Shown here piece by piece: positions 18,432-26,541 of a stretch of 64,000 nt of DNA (position 1 is the first letter of the stretch; every line of letters starts with the position of its first letter). The stretch spans positions 62,001 to 126,000 of the forward strand of contig NZ_JBHZGK010000003.1 in assembly GCF_051900425.1 (NCBI RefSeq), given 5' to 3'. The position numbers and the translations under genes were made by a program. This DNA comes from Frateuria_A sp051900425 (GTDB lineage Bacteria; Pseudomonadota; Gammaproteobacteria; Xanthomonadales; Rhodanobacteraceae). A model generated the notes under the pieces. That model did no database searches. It had not been told where the DNA came from and saw nothing but the letters and a program-made list of their open reading frames with translations.

Positions 18432-18581
18432 GGGCCAAGCATGCACCCGCGCGTGTGGCTATGGCGCGATGGTGCGGCGCTTCACGGTGCCATCGCCGCC
18501 GGTTCTTACGATGGCCTTGCGGCATCCCCAGTCGTTGATCGACAGCCCGCACCGCCCACAACGATGACGAGAGTTGTTCCC

Positions 18582-19028
18582 ATGCAGAACCACGATATCC
18601 GCGTACTCAATGACCTGATCGAAACCACCATCGACAGCGCCGAAGGCTATGCCGAGGCCGCCCGGGAAACGCAGAGCCCGCGCTTCAGCGTGACCTTCCG
18701 CGAGCGCGCCAGCGAGCGCCGCCTGGTGGCGACGCGCCTGCAGCAGAAAGTGGAAGAGCTGGGCGGCACGCCCGAGGACGACGGCAGCGTGCTGGCCTCG
18801 GCGCACCGCATGTTCACCAACCTGCGCAAGAGCCTGCACGACGAGACCGCGGTGATCGACGAGGTCGAGCGCGGCGAGGACCACATCAAGCACAAGTTCG
18901 AGGATGCGCTGGAGGATGGCGACGTCAGTCCGCCCATCCGCGCGCTGATTGCCGAGACGCTCCGTTCGGTGCGCTCGGGGCATGACCAGATGCGCAGCTT
19001 CAAGCGGGCCGCCCATCGAACGCACTGA
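18582..19028 (+). CDS. PA2169-family four-helix-bundle protein (DUF2383, ferritin-like)
   Basis: 148 residues, all predicted helical. 'VLNDLIETTIDSAEGYAEAA' at the N-terminus and the acidic/His positions in 'HDETAVIDEVERGEDHIKHKFEDAL' match the DUF2383 ferritin-like fold. Members are often linked to stress survival; a metal-binding role is inferred. I use the ATG at 18582 because the family starts just before the conserved helix; an in-frame ATG at 18564 would add six residues. It ends where a long repeat array begins. Confidence 0.85.
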   Translation: MQNHDIRVLNDLIETTIDSAEGYAEAARETQSPRFSVTFRERASERRLVATRLQQKVEELGGTPEDDGSVLASAHRMFTNLRKSLHDETAVIDEVERGEDHIKHKFEDALEDGDVSPPIRALIAETLRSVRSGHDQMRSFKRAAHRTH

Positions 19029-19036
19029 GGGCTCGG

Positions 19037-19398
19037 TCGCTCCCTCTGCGGAGAGAGGTGCGGGCTGCGGGTCAGTCTTGCGGTCGTGCTTGATCGGGCT
19101 GGCGGCCTGCGCCCACTTTCGACCGGCAGAGGGCTGGGACGAAGGGCAGCTCCTGCGGCGAAGCGTGATCGGGCTTGCGACCTGCGCCCTCTCCCCTCCG
19201 CGGAGAGGGATGGGGTGAGGGGCCGCTCTAGCGGTGATGCTTGATCGGGCTGGCGGCCTGCTCCCTCTCCCCTGCGGGGAGAGGGCTGGGGGTGAGGGGT
19301 CGCTCCAGCGGTGATGCTGGATGGGAGCTTGGCCCGATGGGGTTCCCCGCGAGCCCCGGCCCCTCACCTCAATCCTCTCCCCGGAGGGGAGAGGAAGC
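19037..19398. repeat. Tandem and inverted intergenic repeat array (about 75-bp unit, CCCTCTCCCC family)
   Basis: The 396-base gap 19029-19424 is filled by repeats. A 'TTGATCGGGCTGGCGGCCTG' block occurs at 19089-19109, in a diverged form at 19164-19185, and again at 19240-19260, so the period is 74-77 bp. Between the blocks lie the palindromes CCCTCTCCCC-N-GGGGAGAGGG with 'GGGGTGAGGGG' tails. An inverted copy closes the array at about 19350-19398 ('TTCCCCGCGAGCCC', 'CCCCTCACC', 'CTCTCCCCGGAGGGGAGAG'), matching the right half of the block at 20961-21106. No gene is visible inside. Confidence 0.85.
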
Positions 19399-19424
19399 GA
19401 ACGCAAACAGCCGTCTGGATGGCC

Positions 19425-20018
19425 TCAGGCCGCCTTCACCTCGAACGTCTGGCTCATCACCGGCTTGCCGTCGATGGCGATATCCACCTTGTACTTGCCG
19501 GCCGGCCAGTCGTTCGGGTTGCGCAGCTTGAAGGTGGTGGTGGCGGGGCCGTCGGTGGCGATGGTCTGGCTGATCGTGGTGACGTCCTGGCCCTTGCCCT
19601 CCAGGTAGCTGAAGTGCGCGCTCAGGGTGGCGCCCGCGGTCGTGCCGGTGGTCGCGACGCTGGCGTAGATGGTGTTCTGCGAGGCGTCGAAGGAGGTCAT
19701 CGGCTTGGCGATCTTGTAGCCGGCGGTGACCGCCTCGCCCATCTGTACCTGGTCGACCTTGAACACGTCGGTGGCGGCCGGCGCGACGGCAGCGCTGGTG
19801 CCGGCGGCCGCGGGTGCAGCGGCCGTGCCGGGGGCGGCCGGGAGCGGTGCGGAGGTAGCCGGCGTCGGCGCCGTGTGCGCCACGGCCGGCGCCGGGGTGG
19901 TGCTGGCGGCCGGTGGCGTGGTGGCCGTTTCGTTCTCGTGCTTGCCGCAGGCGGCAAGCAGCAGCAGGCCGGCCAGGGCCATGCCGTGCAGGGCGAGCGA
20001 GCGAGTCTGGATCTTCAT
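19425..20018 (-). CDS. Putative lipoprotein with Ala/Pro/Thr-rich linker and beta-sandwich domain
   Basis: 197 residues. The signal peptide ends in a lipobox 'LLAAC' followed by 'GKHENE', so it is probably lipid-anchored. Residues about 30-90 are low-complexity Ala, Pro and Thr, a typical periplasmic linker. The last 110 residues look like an Ig-like beta-sandwich ('YASVATTGTTAGATLSAHFSYLEGKGQDV', 'DWPAGKYKVDIAIDGKPVMSQTFEV'). I do not recognise a named family; 'NDWPAGKYKVDIAIDGKPV' resembles domains that dress extracellular matrix proteins. It stands alone between a repeat array and queF. Confidence 0.75.
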   Translation of the reverse strand: MKIQTRSLALHGMALAGLLLLAACGKHENETATTPPAASTTPAPAVAHTAPTPATSAPLPAAPGTAAAPAAAGTSAAVAPAATDVFKVDQVQMGEAVTAGYKIAKPMTSFDASQNTIYASVATTGTTAGATLSAHFSYLEGKGQDVTTISQTIATDGPATTTFKLRNPNDWPAGKYKVDIAIDGKPVMSQTFEVKAA

Positions 20019-20116
20019 GGCAGGTACCGTTGCAAGTGTCGAGGGCCGGAAATGGCCAGCCGAAAAAGGCTAGCGCCCCCGATCTGAAGCGCCGATTACC
20101 GGCATCTGCCAGGGGG

Positions 20117-20941
20117 CTACTGGCGCGCGCCGCGCAGGTTGGCCGGCACGGCGGCCGGGTCGGTGCTGCGGAACGGGTTGATATCCAGGCCGCCGCGGCG
20201 GGTATAGCGCGCGTAGACGGTCAACCGCTCCGGGGCGCAGCGTGCCATCAGGTCCACGAAGATGCGCTCCACGCACTGCTCGTGGAATTCGTTGTGGGTG
20301 CGAAAGGACACCAGGTAACGCAGCAGGCCCGCCGGGTCGATCGGCGCGCCGCGGTAGGCGATCTGCACGCTCCCCCAGTCGGGCTGGCCGGTCACCGGGC
20401 AATTCGAGCGCAGCAGGTGCGAGAGCAGGGTTTTCTCCACCGACGCGGCGTTGTGGTTGGCGCTCAGGTAACCGGCGTTGGGCGGGCCGTAGTCGTCGAT
20501 CTCGAGCGGCTGGTCGTCGAGGAGCTCACCGGGCAGGTCGGTGATCGTATGGCCTTGGGCAGATGACGCGCTCAGCGTGACCGCGACCGGGGCGCCGGCA
20601 GCGACCGAGAGGTCGCGCACCAGCGCCTGATGCAGGGCGGTGGCGTCGATTTTTTCCTGCGAGAACCCGTTGAGGTACAGCTTGAACGACTTCGACTCGA
20701 TGATGTTCGGCGAGTTGGCGGGCACGCGAAATTCGGCCAGCGCCACCTGCGGCTTGCCGCGCGCGTCGAGCCAGGAGAGTTCGTAGGCGTTCCAGATGTC
20801 CACGCCTCCGAAGGGCAGGGGATCGATCACGCCGATCTCGCTGCGCTTCTGTTCACGCGGGATGGGGAACAGCAGGGACGGGTCGTAGCGGTCGGCGTAG
20901 ACGGTGGTCTTGCCGAGGGGGGAGTGTTCGGGGGTGCTCAT
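20117..20941 (-). CDS. queF: NADPH-dependent 7-cyano-7-deazaguanine reductase QueF
   Basis: 274 residues, the length of the long (type II, YqcD-like) QueF. The catalytic Cys is in 'RSNCPVTGQPDWGSV' and the substrate-binding Glu in 'HEQCVERIF'. The 'ESKSFKLYLNGFSQ' segment is the QueF signature. It reduces preQ0 to preQ1 in the cytoplasm, a step in making queuosine for tRNA positions 34. The other queuosine genes are not in this window. It is transcribed alone; downstream lies the lipoprotein gene after 98 bases. Confidence 0.95.
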   Translation of the reverse strand: MSTPEHSPLGKTTVYADRYDPSLLFPIPREQKRSEIGVIDPLPFGGVDIWNAYELSWLDARGKPQVALAEFRVPANSPNIIESKSFKLYLNGFSQEKIDATALHQALVRDLSVAAGAPVAVTLSASSAQGHTITDLPGELLDDQPLEIDDYGPPNAGYLSANHNAASVEKTLLSHLLRSNCPVTGQPDWGSVQIAYRGAPIDPAGLLRYLVSFRTHNEFHEQCVERIFVDLMARCAPERLTVYARYTRRGGLDINPFRSTDPAAVPANLRGARQ

Positions 20942-20960
20942 GCGGCAATTGTAGCTTTTA

Positions 20961-21106
20961 GCTCCCTCTCCGCTCCGGGGAAGGCAGCGGTGAGGGGGCG
21001 CTCTTGCGGGGAGTTTGTTCCTTTGCTTCCAGGTGCCGACGAATTTCCCCGCGAGCCCTGCCCCTCACCCAGACCCTCTCCCCGGAGGGGAGAGGGCTTC
21101 AAGGCG
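20961..21106. repeat. CCCTCTCCCC-family composite repeat
   Basis: Left half 'CTCCCTCTCCGCTCCGGGGA' at about 20962, right half with a perfect 10-bp stem CCCTCTCCCC/GGGGAGAGGG near 21073-21096. The middle shares 'TTTCCCCGCGAGCCCTGCCC' with the end of the array at 19350-19398. It fills the gap between queF and the aldo/keto reductase gene. Confidence 0.8.
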
Positions 21107-21109
21107 GAG

Positions 21110-22102
21110 TCAGGCGTTGACCATCTGCATCGACGGGCCGGCGTAGCGGTCGCCCGCTGCCGCGTTGGGCGGGAACACCGCGTCGATCGCCGCACGCTCG
21201 GTGGTGGAAAGCCGCACGTCCAGCGCCCCCAGGTTCTCGTCCAGCCGGGAACGGTGGCGGGTGCCGGGGATGGCAAGCACGTCTTCGCCCTGCGCCAGCA
21301 CCCAGGCCAGCGCCAGTTGCGCTGGCGAGCAGCCCTTGTCGGCGGCCAGCTTTTTCACCTCGTCGACCAGTGCCAGGTTGCGGGCGAAGTTCTCGCCCTG
21401 GAAACGCGGGTTGTGGCGGCGGAAGTCATCCGCCTCGAAGTCGTCCGGCGAGCGGATGGCGCCGGTGAGAAAGCCGCGCCCCAATGGCGAGTAGGCGACC
21501 AGGCTGACGCCGAGCCGGCGGCAGGCGGCAAGCATGCCGTTCTGTTCCGGGTCGCGCGTCCACAGCGAGAACTCGCTCTGCAGCGCGGCGATCGGGTGCA
21601 CCGTGCAGGCGCGCGTCAAGGTCTGGCCGGAGGCTTCGGACAGGCCCAGGTACCGCACCTTGCCAGCCTTCACCAGCTCGGCCATCGCCCCGACGGTTTC
21701 CTCGATCGGCACGCTCGGATCGACCCGGTGCTGGTAGTAGAGGTCGATCGTCTCGATGCCCAGCCGCTTGAGGCTGCCCTCGCAGGATGCGCGCACGTAT
21801 TCCGGGCGGCCGTTGACGCCTCGCGCGGAAGGATTGGCCGGATCGCGCACGATGCCGAACTTGGTGGCGATGAAGGCCTGCTCGCGGCGGCCCTTGATCG
21901 CGCGGCCGACCAGCTCTTCGTTGGTGTGCGGGCCGTACATGTCGGCGGTGTCCAGCAGCGTGACGCCGCGGTCGAGTGCGTGCTGGATGGTGGCGATCGA
22001 CTCGGCGTCGTCGTGCGCGCCGTAGAAGTCGCTCATGCCCATGCAGCCGAGGCCGAGGGCGGAAACCTGGGGGCCGTTGCGGCCGAGCGTGCGCATTTCC
22101 AT
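21110..22102 (-). CDS. Aldo/keto reductase
   Basis: 330 residues of TIM-barrel fold. The tetrad is visible: Asp and Tyr in 'LLDTADMYGPHTNEELVG', Lys in 'FIATKFG', His in 'DLYYQHRVD'. 'GLGCMGMSDFYG' at the N-terminus places it with the AKR13/YakC-like group that reduces aldehydes with NADPH. A LysR gene starts divergently 117 bases away with a candidate operator between, so it is probably the regulated target. The last codons lie next to a palindromic repeat. Confidence 0.88.
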   Translation of the reverse strand: MEMRTLGRNGPQVSALGLGCMGMSDFYGAHDDAESIATIQHALDRGVTLLDTADMYGPHTNEELVGRAIKGRREQAFIATKFGIVRDPANPSARGVNGRPEYVRASCEGSLKRLGIETIDLYYQHRVDPSVPIEETVGAMAELVKAGKVRYLGLSEASGQTLTRACTVHPIAALQSEFSLWTRDPEQNGMLAACRRLGVSLVAYSPLGRGFLTGAIRSPDDFEADDFRRHNPRFQGENFARNLALVDEVKKLAADKGCSPAQLALAWVLAQGEDVLAIPGTRHRSRLDENLGALDVRLSTTERAAIDAVFPPNAAAGDRYAGPSMQMVNA

Positions 22103-22172
22103 GGGACTACTCCTGGTGGGATGGCGAAGCTACGCCGTGGAAGGTGTGCGCATCGTGCGTTCGGGCAGTGCT

Positions 22173-22194
22173 CCGATAAATACCCAATAATCGG
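22173..22194. promoter_or_regulatory. Candidate LysR operator between the reductase and its divergent regulator
   Basis: CCGAT and ATCGG form a dyad with a 12-base AT-rich spacer. Position and form fit a LysR-type binding site. It lies 26 bases before the regulator's ATG and 71 bases before the reductase's. Confidence 0.45.
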
Positions 22195-22219
22195 CAACAC
22201 CTTTCCATCTGGAACAACA

Positions 22220-23134
22220 ATGGATCGCCTGCATGCCATGCGGCTGTACGCCCGCATCGTGGAGCTGGGCAGCTTCACCGCCGCAGCCGATGACCTGGGC
22301 CTGCCGCGCGCCACCGTCACCCATGCCATCAAGGCGCTGGAAGCGCGGCTGGGCGCGCAGTTGCTGCAGCGGACCACCCGCCGCGTGCGGGTCACCAGCG
22401 AGGGCAAGACCTACTACCAGCACTGCGTGCGCCTGCTGGCCGACGTGGACGAGGTGGAAACGAACTTCCGCGAGGCGACACTCGTGCCGCGCGGGCGGCT
22501 GCGCGTGGACCTGTCGGCGGCGCTGGCGCGTCTGCTGGTGATTCCCGCGTTGCCGGAGTTCCTGGCGCGCTTTCCGCAGATCGAACTGGACGTGGGCACC
22601 GGCGACCGCTTCGTCGACCTGGTGCGCGAGGGCGTGGACTGCGCGCTGCGCGTGGGTGATCCGGGCGACACCGGCATGGTCGGACGGCGCATCGCGACGC
22701 TGCCGCAGATCACCGTGGCGAGCGCGGACTACGTGCGCCGACACGGCAAGCCGAAGACGCTGGCCGATCTCGAGGACGGGCACTATGCCGTGCATTGGGC
22801 CTCGCCGACCACGCGCCGGCCCGAGCCGCTGGAGTTCGTGGTGGGCCGGCGCCGGCGCGAGATCACGTTGCCGGGACGAATCACCGTGAACGGCGCCGAT
22901 GCCTATCTCGCGTGCTGTCGTGCGGGGCTGGGGATTGCGCAGTTCTCGCATTACCGCATCGCCGACGAGCTGGCCGACGGGCGCATGTGCGAGTTGTTGC
23001 CGGAGGTCCGGCCGCCGGCGTTGCCGATGACGGTGCTGTATCCACCGCAGCGGCAGATGCCGGCGCGGTTGCGGGTGTTCATCGACTGGCTGGTGGAGCG
23101 GGCCGCGCTGCAGTTCGGCGACCGCGGCCCGTAG
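22220..23134 (+). CDS. LysR-family transcriptional regulator
   Basis: 304 residues. N-terminal winged helix ('MRLYARIVELGSFTAAADDLGLPRATVTHAIKALEARLGAQLLQRTTRRVRVT') and a periplasmic-binding-like effector domain. The subgroup is the AaeR/DmlR-like one often found divergent from an oxidoreductase. It probably controls the neighbouring aldo/keto reductase and itself. Its stop codon TAG is part of the GTAG that begins the palindromic repeat at 23131. Confidence 0.9.
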   Translation: MDRLHAMRLYARIVELGSFTAAADDLGLPRATVTHAIKALEARLGAQLLQRTTRRVRVTSEGKTYYQHCVRLLADVDEVETNFREATLVPRGRLRVDLSAALARLLVIPALPEFLARFPQIELDVGTGDRFVDLVREGVDCALRVGDPGDTGMVGRRIATLPQITVASADYVRRHGKPKTLADLEDGHYAVHWASPTTRRPEPLEFVVGRRRREITLPGRITVNGADAYLACCRAGLGIAQFSHYRIADELADGRMCELLPEVRPPALPMTVLYPPQRQMPARLRVFIDWLVERAALQFGDRGP

Positions 23135-23192
23135 GGTGGGCTTCAGCCCACCGTTGCGAGACCCCGCGATGGTGGGCTGAAGCCCACCCTAC
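23131..23192. repeat. Palindromic repeat, family Q (GTAGGGTGGGCTTCAGCC type)
   Basis: 22-base arms 23131-23152 and 23171-23192 are perfect reverse complements with an 18-base loop. Each arm can also fold on itself (TGGGCT-TC-AGCCCA). The GTAG at the stem foot is a known mark of REP elements. It separates the convergent LysR and glutathione transferase genes. A partial copy is at 33418. Confidence 0.9.
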
Positions 23193-23201
23193 AAGAGCAC
23201 G

Positions 23202-23945
23202 TCACATGCGCGGCAGGCCATGCCGCGGCATCGCGGTGCCGAAGGTGTGTGTCGTCAACGGCGCCCCGGCCGCCGCAAGCGCAGCACGCTGCTCCGAAAG
23301 CGGCTGGCGCAACATCGCCTCCTCCAGCCGGGCCAGCTTGCAGAACGGCTCCAGCGCCAGCACGCGCGCCACGAACGCCGCACTGCGCGGCCAATGCGCC
23401 GCATCGATCGTAAAGCGCACGAACGCCGCCGTCCTGAACATGCAGGCGATCGCGATGTCGGCGATCGACACCGCCCCGAAAAGGAACCCCTCGGCGGGCA
23501 ACTGCGTCTCCAGGTAGTCCAGCGCGCGCGGGACGTGCCGCTCCAGCGTCTCCTGCACCACCGCCTCGTCGGTGGCCTCGCCGAACACGTAGCGGCGGAT
23601 CGCCTTCTGGTAGAACAGCCGCCAGATCAGCGCATCGGCCAGCGCGGTATCGGCGTATTCCTCCAGCCAGCGCGCGCGTGCGCGATCGGCCGGGTCGGCG
23701 GGATAGAGCGGCGGCTGCGGGCGGGTGTCCTCCAGGTACTGGCAGATCACCGACGAATCGTTGAACACGCGCCCGTCCTCGATCAACACCGGGATGCGGC
23801 GCAAGGGGCTCATGCGCTCGAACGCCTCGTTGCCGATAAACGGCGCGATCGGGTCGATCGCATAGGCCAACCCCTTGAGCTCCATGCACACCAGCACCTT
23901 GCGCACGTAGGGCGAGACATAGTTGCCGATCACGGTGAGGGCCAT
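23202..23945 (-). CDS. Glutathione S-transferase family protein
   Basis: 247 residues. Thioredoxin-like N-terminal domain ('LTVIGNYVSPYVRKVLVCMELKGL', cis-Pro in 'RRIPVLIEDG', 'SSVICQYLED') and helical C-terminal domain ('WLEEYADTALADALIWRLFYQKAIRRYVFGEA'). The Ser in 'NYVSPYVRK' is at the usual glutathione-activating site. The ATG at 23945 starts at the domain boundary; the longer frame adds 76 unrelated residues. Substrate unknown. It is divergent from the DPP IV gene. Confidence 0.88.
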   Translation of the reverse strand: MALTVIGNYVSPYVRKVLVCMELKGLAYAIDPIAPFIGNEAFERMSPLRRIPVLIEDGRVFNDSSVICQYLEDTRPQPPLYPADPADRARARWLEEYADTALADALIWRLFYQKAIRRYVFGEATDEAVVQETLERHVPRALDYLETQLPAEGFLFGAVSIADIAIACMFRTAAFVRFTIDAAHWPRSAAFVARVLALEPFCKLARLEEAMLRQPLSEQRAALAAAGAPLTTHTFGTAMPRHGLPRM

Positions 23946-24017
23946 GGCGCGCTCCGGGGAAGGGAAGCGCGAGCGTGCGGGCGCGGCCTGCGCGCCGTCA
24001 ACGCCCCCCACTAATGG

Positions 24018-24030
24018 CATGGGTCCCATG
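24018..24030. promoter_or_regulatory. 13-base palindrome in the divergent promoter region before the DPP IV gene
   Basis: CATGGGTCCCATG has perfect 6-base arms around a central T. It lies 58 bases before the DPP IV start and 73 before the glutathione transferase start. It could be an operator; the protein that binds it is unknown. Confidence 0.3.
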
Positions 24031-24087
24031 ACTTTAGGCAGGGTAGGATCGAAACGGTTCGCAAGTCCTGAAGAAGGGGAAGACACG

Positions 24088-26412
24088 ATGGCAACGATGA
24101 TCGGCAGCTCGCGCCTGGCGGGTGCGCTGGCACTGGCCCTGGTGGCCACCGGCGCAATGGCGCAGGGCCACACGCTGACCAGGGACGACTACGCACGCGC
24201 GGAGCGCTTTCTCGGCAACCACACCGCGCCGCTGGTCGACCACGCGCTGCAGGGCGTGACCTGGCTGGACGACGGCCACTTCTGGTACGTCGACCACGAT
24301 GCCAAGGGTGACCACTACCGCGTGATGGACGCAGCCACCGGCAAGGTCTCCGACGCGTTCGACCAGCCGCGGCTCGCCGCCGCGCTGGGCAAGGCGCTGG
24401 CCAAGCCGGTCAACGCTGCCAAGCTGAACATCCGCGAGTACGTGGTGGCCGCCGACGGCCGTCTGGACGTCCAGGTCAACGGCAAGCACTACCTGTGCGA
24501 CCTCAAGCCGGCGCAGGGCGAGTGCGTGGCCAGGAAGGCCGGCAAGGAACCGGGCGTGCTCTCGCCCGACAAGAAGACCGAGGCCTTCATCCGCGACTGG
24601 AACCTGTGGTTGCGCGACGTCGCCAGCGGCAAGGAGACCCAGCTCACCACCGACGGCGTGAAGAACTTCGGCTACGCGACCGACAACGCGGGCTGGAAGC
24701 ACACCGACAACGCCATCCTGGTGTGGGCGCCCGACTCGAAGCAGATCGCCACCTTCCAGCAGGACGAGCGCAAGACCGGCGACATGTACCTGCTCAAGAC
24801 GCAGGTCGGCCATTCCGAGCTCGACCAGTGGAAGGGTCCGCTCGCCGGCGACAAGAACGTGACCATGATCGAGCGCGTCGTGATCGACGTACCCTCGAAG
24901 AAGGTCGTGCGCCTGAAGATGGCGCCGGACCAGCATCGCTCGACCCTGTGCGACGACATCAGCTGCGGCCCCGAGGGGGGCTGGGACGACGTCAAGTGGG
25001 CGCCGGATGGCAAGTCGCTGGCCTTCGTCTCCACCTCGCGCTACCACAAGGACGAATGGTTCCGCATCGCCGATCCGAAGACCGGCGCGGTGCGCACGGT
25101 GTTCGAGGAACACGTGCCGACCTACTTCGAGAGCGGCAACGGCCAGGTCAACTGGTTCTACCTGCCCGAAAGCCACGAAGCGGTCTGGTTCTCCGAGCGC
25201 AACGACTGGGGCAACCTGTACCTGTACGACCTTCAGACCGGCAAGCTCAAGCACGCGATCACCACCGGCGAGGGCAACGTCACCGAGGTGCTCAAGGTCG
25301 ATCCGAAGACCCGCACCGTGTGGTTCCGCGGCGTCGGCCGCACGCCGGGCGTGAATCCTTACTACCAGCAGTTCTTCAAGGTCAGCCTGGACGGCGGCAA
25401 GCCGGTGCTGCTGACGCCGGAGGCGGCCAACCACGAGATCACGCTCTCGCCCGACGGCCACGCCTTCGTCGACACGTATTCGACGCCGACGGAGGCGCCG
25501 GTGACCGTGCTGCGCGACAGCGGCGACGGCCACACGCTCGCCACCGTCGCCAAGGCCGACATCAGTCGCCTGCGCGCGGCCGGCTGGGTCGCGCCGACGC
25601 CGATCACGGTGAAGGCGCGCGACGGGAAGACCGACCTGTACGGCATGCTGTTCAAGCCGACCAACTTCGACCCGCACAAGAAGTACCCGGTCATCGACTA
25701 CATCTATCCCGGTCCGCAGACCGGCTCGGTACGCGGACGCAACTTCCTGTCCGCGCGCGGGGACAACCAGGCGCTGGCGGAGCTGGGCTTCATCGTGGTG
25801 GCGCTCGACGGCATGGGCACGCCGTGGCGCTCCAAATCCTTCCACGATGCCTGGTACGGCAACATGGGCGACAACACGCTGCCCGACCAGGTCGCCGGCA
25901 TCAAGGAACTGGGCAAGCGCTACGCGTGGGTCGACCTGGATCGCGTCGGCATCTGGGGTCACTCCGGCGGCGGCAACGCCACGGCGGATGCGATGTTCCG
26001 CTACCCGGACTTCTTCAAGGTCGGCTGGTCCGAGAGCGGCAACCACGACAACCGCAACTACGAGGACGACTGGGCCGAGAAGTACCAGGGCCCGCTGGTG
26101 GTGAACAAGGACGGCACCACCAACTATGACGACCAGGCCAACCAGAATCACGCGGACAAGCTCAAGGGCAAGCTGATGCTGGTGCACGGCACGCTGGACG
26201 ACAACGTGCCGCCGTCCAACACGCTGCTGGTGGCCGATGCGCTGATCAAGGCGAACAAGGACTTCGACCTGCTGCTGATCCCCAACGTGCACCACGGCTA
26301 CGGCAAGGAGAAGGGCGCCTACGCCATGCGCCGGCGCTGGGACTACTTCGTGACCAACCTCGCCGGCAACACGCCGCCGAAGGACTACGCGATCGCGGTG
26401 TCGAAGGACTGA
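24088..26412 (+). CDS. Dipeptidyl peptidase IV (S9 family), secreted
   Basis: 774 residues with GAAGGGGAAG upstream of the ATG and a signal peptide ending 'VATGAMAQG'. The N-terminal beta-propeller (about 80-540) is followed by an alpha/beta hydrolase domain with Ser626 in 'IWGHSGGGNATADAM', Asp704 in 'HGTLDDNVPP' and His736 in 'NVHHGYG', the S9B triad. It should release X-Pro or X-Ala dipeptides in the periplasm. The propeller Glu pair is not certain by eye. It is convergent with the halogenase operon, with a perfect palindrome in between that may serve both genes as a 3' end. Confidence 0.92.
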   Translation: MATMIGSSRLAGALALALVATGAMAQGHTLTRDDYARAERFLGNHTAPLVDHALQGVTWLDDGHFWYVDHDAKGDHYRVMDAATGKVSDAFDQPRLAAALGKALAKPVNAAKLNIREYVVAADGRLDVQVNGKHYLCDLKPAQGECVARKAGKEPGVLSPDKKTEAFIRDWNLWLRDVASGKETQLTTDGVKNFGYATDNAGWKHTDNAILVWAPDSKQIATFQQDERKTGDMYLLKTQVGHSELDQWKGPLAGDKNVTMIERVVIDVPSKKVVRLKMAPDQHRSTLCDDISCGPEGGWDDVKWAPDGKSLAFVSTSRYHKDEWFRIADPKTGAVRTVFEEHVPTYFESGNGQVNWFYLPESHEAVWFSERNDWGNLYLYDLQTGKLKHAITTGEGNVTEVLKVDPKTRTVWFRGVGRTPGVNPYYQQFFKVSLDGGKPVLLTPEAANHEITLSPDGHAFVDTYSTPTEAPVTVLRDSGDGHTLATVAKADISRLRAAGWVAPTPITVKARDGKTDLYGMLFKPTNFDPHKKYPVIDYIYPGPQTGSVRGRNFLSARGDNQALAELGFIVVALDGMGTPWRSKSFHDAWYGNMGDNTLPDQVAGIKELGKRYAWVDLDRVGIWGHSGGGNATADAMFRYPDFFKVGWSESGNHDNRNYEDDWAEKYQGPLVVNKDGTTNYDDQANQNHADKLKGKLMLVHGTLDDNVPPSNTLLVADALIKANKDFDLLLIPNVHHGYGKEKGAYAMRRRWDYFVTNLAGNTPPKDYAIAVSKD

Positions 26413-26466
26413 TATCCATGGGCGCGGCCGGACCTCGTCCCGGTCGCGCCCCGGAGCAAAGCCCCT

Positions 26467-26526
26467 GCAGGAGCGCACCTGTGCGCGACCGCCCTCCATC
26501 CCGGTCGCGCACAGGTGCGCTCCTGC
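26467..26526. repeat. Palindromic intergenic repeat, family P (perfect copy)
   Basis: Two 25-base arms, 26467-26491 and 26502-26526, are perfect reverse complements around a 10-base loop CCCTCCATCC. It is the best copy of the family (others at 5110, 41391, 46993, half-copy 58618). It sits between convergent genes. Confidence 0.95.
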
Positions 26527-26541
26527 ATCGTTTGGCGGATC

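Noticed and set aside
19087..19330. Regular direct repeats considered as a CRISPR array
   Set aside because: The 'spacers' are themselves copies of a palindromic repeat, only three units exist, and no cas gene is near.
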